9,725 nt of DNA from CAYGZA01 sp964354135. GTDB lineage: Bacteria; Planctomycetota; Planctomycetia; Pirellulales; Thermoguttaceae. Shown here piece after piece: positions 7,569 through 9,725 of this stretch. The position numbers and the translations under genes were made by a program. The stretch spans positions 1 to 9,725 of the forward strand of contig CAYGZA010000262.1 in NCBI GenBank assembly GCA_964354135.1, given 5' to 3'. The notes under the pieces are model-generated. The model was given only the letters and a program-made list of their open reading frames with translations. It had not been told where the DNA came from and made no database searches. Positions within the stretch are counted from its first letter, which is position 1. The number at the start of each line of letters is the position of its first letter.

Positions 7569-8774
7569 ATGCCCAAGCGACCATGCCCGTACGTGTGCTA
7601 CGCTCCATGCTTGCTCGTCCTGGCCGCCGCACTGATTGGGTCCAGTCCCGCGAGTGCCGCGGTGCTGGCGACCAACGGCAAGCCAGCCGTCTCCATCGTC
7701 CTAGCCGACGATCCGATCCCTGCCGAGCGAACTGCCGCCGGAGAACTGGCCGACTATCTGGGGAAGGTCGCCGGGAGCCAATTCTCGATCGTTCGCCAGT
7801 CCAGTGCGCCGCAGCAGGGGGCAGCCATCTACGTGGGGCCAACACGGTTCGCCAAGCTTCACGGTCTCGATCCGGATTCTTGGGGGCCGGAGAAGTGGGC
7901 GATCCGAAGCGTTGGCAACGACCTGATCCTGGTTGGCGGTCGTCCGCGTGGGACGCTGTATGCTGCCTATCGCTTCTTGGAGGATGTGATTGGAGTTCGT
8001 TGGTGGAGTCCGTTCGAGGAGCATGTCCCCAAGCGGCCGACGCTGGAAGTCGGGGCGCTGGATCGTAGCGGTGAGCCCAGGTTCCGGTATCGCGACATCT
8101 ATCTCTTGTATGCCAACGATGGGGGACGTTTCGCTGCACGAAACCGGCTCAACGGTCAGGGCTTCGGCTCGCTTGATGCATCCTTAGGCGGGGGCGTGTA
8201 TTACGGCCCACCCAGCGGCGTGCATACTTTCTACTCCTACATCCCGGCCAAGGACTACTTCGAAAAGCATCCCGAGTGGTTCTCCCTGATCGGCAGCAAG
8301 CGGACGTCCGATCAGGCTCAACTTTGCCTGACCAACCAGGAGTTGCGAGCCGCGATCATCGAGAAGCTCAAAGCATATATCAAACAGGCGCGAGCGGAGG
8401 CCCAGAAGGCAGGGAGGCCCGCACCGAGAGATTTTGACATCTCGCAGAACGACTGGGGTGGGATGTGCGAGTGCTCCAAGTGCCGGCAGATCGTCCAGCG
8501 GGAGGGTTCGCAGTCGGGCCCGCTCTTGGACTCCCTGAATTACGTCGCCGATGCCGTCCGCGACAAGTACCCGGAGGTACGTATCAACACCCTGGCCTAC
8601 CAGATGACCGAAGATCCCCCCAGGACGCTCCAGCCGCGAGAGAATGTCATGCCCCGGTTGTGTGATACCAACGCCAACCTGCTGCGGCCGATCACGCATC
8701 CCGACAACCGGAAGTTCGCCGAGCGGCTGACCACCTGGGGCCGCATCGCCAATAGGGTTTCGATCGCGGCCTGA
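7569..8774 (+). CDS. Secreted DUF4838-family protein, truncated in mid-domain
   Basis: A 401-residue reading frame. A signal peptide covers residues 1-30 (KR near the start, core LLVLAAALIG, cleavage near ASA before AVL). A GH67-N-like domain follows (GGRPRGTLY 123-131, FLEDVIGVR 137-144), then DUF4838 with EKHPEWF, CLTN, QND (293-295) and CECSKC (300-305). It is a distant paralogue of the gene starting at 1135, with motifs in the same order; protein identity is limited and nucleotide similarity low, so the duplication is old. The frame ends with TTWGRIANRVSI, then only Ala-Ala-stop. In this family the domain normally continues (a W-D-Y-like motif would be expected next), and full proteins are far longer. 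The stop lies in sequence that reads as a HEAT-repeat gene on the other strand, so the 3' end is lost to a join near 8763-8771. It is probably a non-functional remnant or an assembly artefact; an alternative GTG start at 7503 is unlikely. Confidence 0.82.
   Translation: MPKRPCPYVCYAPCLLVLAAALIGSSPASAAVLATNGKPAVSIVLADDPIPAERTAAGELADYLGKVAGSQFSIVRQSSAPQQGAAIYVGPTRFAKLHGLDPDSWGPEKWAIRSVGNDLILVGGRPRGTLYAAYRFLEDVIGVRWWSPFEEHVPKRPTLEVGALDRSGEPRFRYRDIYLLYANDGGRFAARNRLNGQGFGSLDASLGGGVYYGPPSGVHTFYSYIPAKDYFEKHPEWFSLIGSKRTSDQAQLCLTNQELRAAIIEKLKAYIKQARAEAQKAGRPAPRDFDISQNDWGGMCECSKCRQIVQREGSQSGPLLDSLNYVADAVRDKYPEVRINTLAYQMTEDPPRTLQPRENVMPRLCDTNANLLRPITHPDNRKFAERLTTWGRIANRVSIAA
8762..8771. other. Breakpoint: DUF4838 sequence ends, antisense HEAT sequence begins
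   Basis: Recognisable DUF4838 coding on the plus strand stops at the Ile codon at 8763-8765. HEAT-repeat coding on the minus strand is recognisable down to about 8762. The shared bases CGATCGCGGC (8761-8770) satisfy both readings, so the exact join cannot be placed more tightly. It contains CGCGGC at 8765-8770, also present at the second breakpoint. Confidence 0.65.
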
Positions 8775-9223
8775 CCAGTGTGCCCATTTTTTTCCCGCCG
8801 CAGACGGCCGATGAGGAGCGGAACCGCGGTCTTCGCGCTGGCCTGCGGATCGATCCGCCGCAGCGCCAGCGCGGCTTGATAGAAAACGTCGCTGTTTTCG
8901 TCGCCCAGCCTTTCTACCAGGGCCGGTATGGCTGACTTGGCCTCCTTTCCCAGTTGGCCCAGACTGAAAGCAGCCGAATGACGGACCCCCCAATCGCTGT
9001 GGCGGAGGTCCTCTACAAGGCTGGGGATTGCGTCGGCTCCCAGGCACCCCAGCGCGCGGGCCGCAGTCCGTCGGAGTTGTTCGTCCTTGTCCCGAAGCAC
9101 TGCGTTCACGTCAGGGATTAGCGCGTTGGCCTCCGGCCCCAAGACCTGCACCGCCTGCAAGGCGAGCTGCCGCACTTTCTTGTCTTCGCGGCTGAGCTGC
9201 TGCCGGACCAGCGGGACCGCGGC
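8763..9223 (-). pseudogene. HEAT-repeat protein fragment lacking both ends
   Basis: About 153 codons encode five consecutive HEAT (PBS-lyase-type) alpha-helical repeats of 30-32 residues. The recurring pattern is A-x-P-x-L...D...V-R...A-A...A-L-x-x-L-G; examples are LRRTAARALGCLG, HSDWGVRHSAAFSLGQLG and AIPALVERLGDENSDVFYQA. Such repeats are protein-protein interaction scaffolds. No start codon or ribosome site belongs to it: upstream of 9223 the sequence becomes beta-helix coding on the other strand, and downstream of 8763 it becomes DUF4838 coding on the other strand. The frame happens to stay open from 9319 to 8597, but those extensions do not resemble HEAT and are antisense to recognisable genes. 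A run of seven A (8787-8793 region on the minus strand, GGGAAAAAAATGGG) lies in the last repeat. The function of the parent protein cannot be told. Confidence 0.75.
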
Positions 9224-9226
9224 TCG
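9218..9226. other. Breakpoint: antisense HEAT sequence ends, beta-helix sequence begins
   Basis: HEAT coding on the minus strand starts at the Ala codons around 9218-9223. Beta-helix coding on the plus strand is recognisable from SDNHVYN at 9224. The plus-strand beta-helix frame is closed upstream by TAG at 9119-9121 and has no ATG between that stop and 9224. CGCGGC occurs at 9218-9223. Confidence 0.6.
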
Positions 9227-9725
9227 GACAACCACGTCTACAACGCCGGCACGGGAATCTACGCCTACTACGGCGGCAGCGGGGCCGACCGCATCGTCGT
9301 CAGCGGCAACCTCGTCCACGACAACACCGCCCGAGGTATCTACGGTTACTACCGCGCGCTGGTAACCGGCAATACGGTCTACGGCCAGTCGGGCACGTAC
9401 GACGTGGGGATCGAGATGAGCGGGCCTGAGACCGAGGCCCGCGGAAACGTCGTCTATGGCAACTACAACGGCATGTCGGTGGGCAACGGCACCCTAACCA
9501 CGGACAACCGGGCATTCCTCAACTCCAACGCGGGGATCGTCGACTATGACGCCCTGGTCCGCGATAACCGCATCTACTCGAACACCGTCGGACTTTACCT
9601 CGGCTACTCCGCCTCCCAGGAGGCGGCCGGCAACCTTATCTGGGACAACGCCCAACAGGGTGTCCTGGTTGAGGCCTACTACCGCTACGGGCCGCGCCTA
9701 CGGAACAACACGATCTATCAGCCGG
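9224..9725 (+). CDS. Right-handed parallel beta-helix protein, both ends missing
   Basis: About 167 codons with neither start nor stop. The sequence is a series of parallel beta-helix coils with the G-N-x-(V/I)-Y/H-x-N ladder typical of PbH1/NosD-like proteins. Examples are VVSGNLVHDN, LVTGNTVYGQ, ARGNVVYGN, LVRDNRIYSN, AAGNLIWDN and RLRNNTIYQP, each followed by a G-I-Y/G-L-Y-type turn. The coils average roughly 22-25 residues. Proteins of this fold include polysaccharide lyases, epimerases, pectinase-like enzymes and surface or adhesin proteins; no catalytic residues can be assigned from this fragment. There is no signal peptide or start codon because the 5' part is missing: the sequence upstream of 9224 belongs to the HEAT fragment on the opposite strand. 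The right end is cut by the window edge. Very Asn/Gly/Tyr-rich composition distinguishes it from the glycosidase genes. Confidence 0.8.

Noticed and set aside
8784..8796. T-run after the truncated DUF4838 stop as an intrinsic terminator
   Set aside because: No stable GC-rich stem precedes it, and the run is explained as Lys/Asn codons of the HEAT fragment on the other strand.
8765..9223. HEAT segment as an inserted mobile element with a 6-bp target duplication
   Set aside because: There are no terminal inverted repeats, no transposase or integrase, and the flanking genes are different from each other, so removing the segment does not restore a single gene in frame.
8597..9319. A continuous 240-codon minus-strand frame taken as one complete HEAT-repeat gene
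   Set aside because: Only about 8763-9223 looks like HEAT. The first 32 codons are antisense to beta-helix coding and the last 50 or so are antisense to DUF4838 coding, so the start and stop are accidental.

Overview
This looks like GC-rich bacterial DNA. Its content fits a polysaccharide-degrading member of the Planctomycetota/PVC group: two DUF4838 proteins, GH127-like beta-L-arabinofuranosidase modules, a discoidin-plus-TIM-barrel glycosidase, and HEAT-repeat and beta-helix proteins. All four genes whose N-terminus is visible begin with a signal peptide. The phylum is inferred from the gene families; there is no rRNA or other marker gene here.

Left and centre (1-7281, minus strand, transcribed right to left) form a three-gene cluster. 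First comes a secreted F5/8C-like plus clan-A glycoside hydrolase (7281 to 5131). After 30 nt follows a 1270-residue protein made of two GH127-like modules in tandem (5100 to 1288). After 152 nt follows a DUF4838 protein (1135 to beyond base 1). Each gene has a recognisable Shine-Dalgarno sequence. The products would be exported and could act together on an extracellular glycan, plausibly one containing L-arabinofuranose. No transporter, regulator, sulfatase or sugar-catabolism gene is in the window.

Right of a 281-nt divergent intergenic region (7288-7568), a second, diverged DUF4838 gene runs on the plus strand (7569-8774). It is cut off in mid-domain.

The right end (about 8763-9725) is a patchwork. 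A HEAT-repeat segment on the minus strand has no start or end of its own. It abuts the truncated DUF4838 gene on one side and a 5'-less right-handed beta-helix gene (plus strand, running off the window) on the other. Homology changes over a few bases at each join, and both joins contain CGCGGC. This is either real rearrangement or a chimeric assembly, and it should be checked before the right-hand kilobase is used.

No tRNA, rRNA, CRISPR array, transposase or convincing intrinsic terminator was seen.
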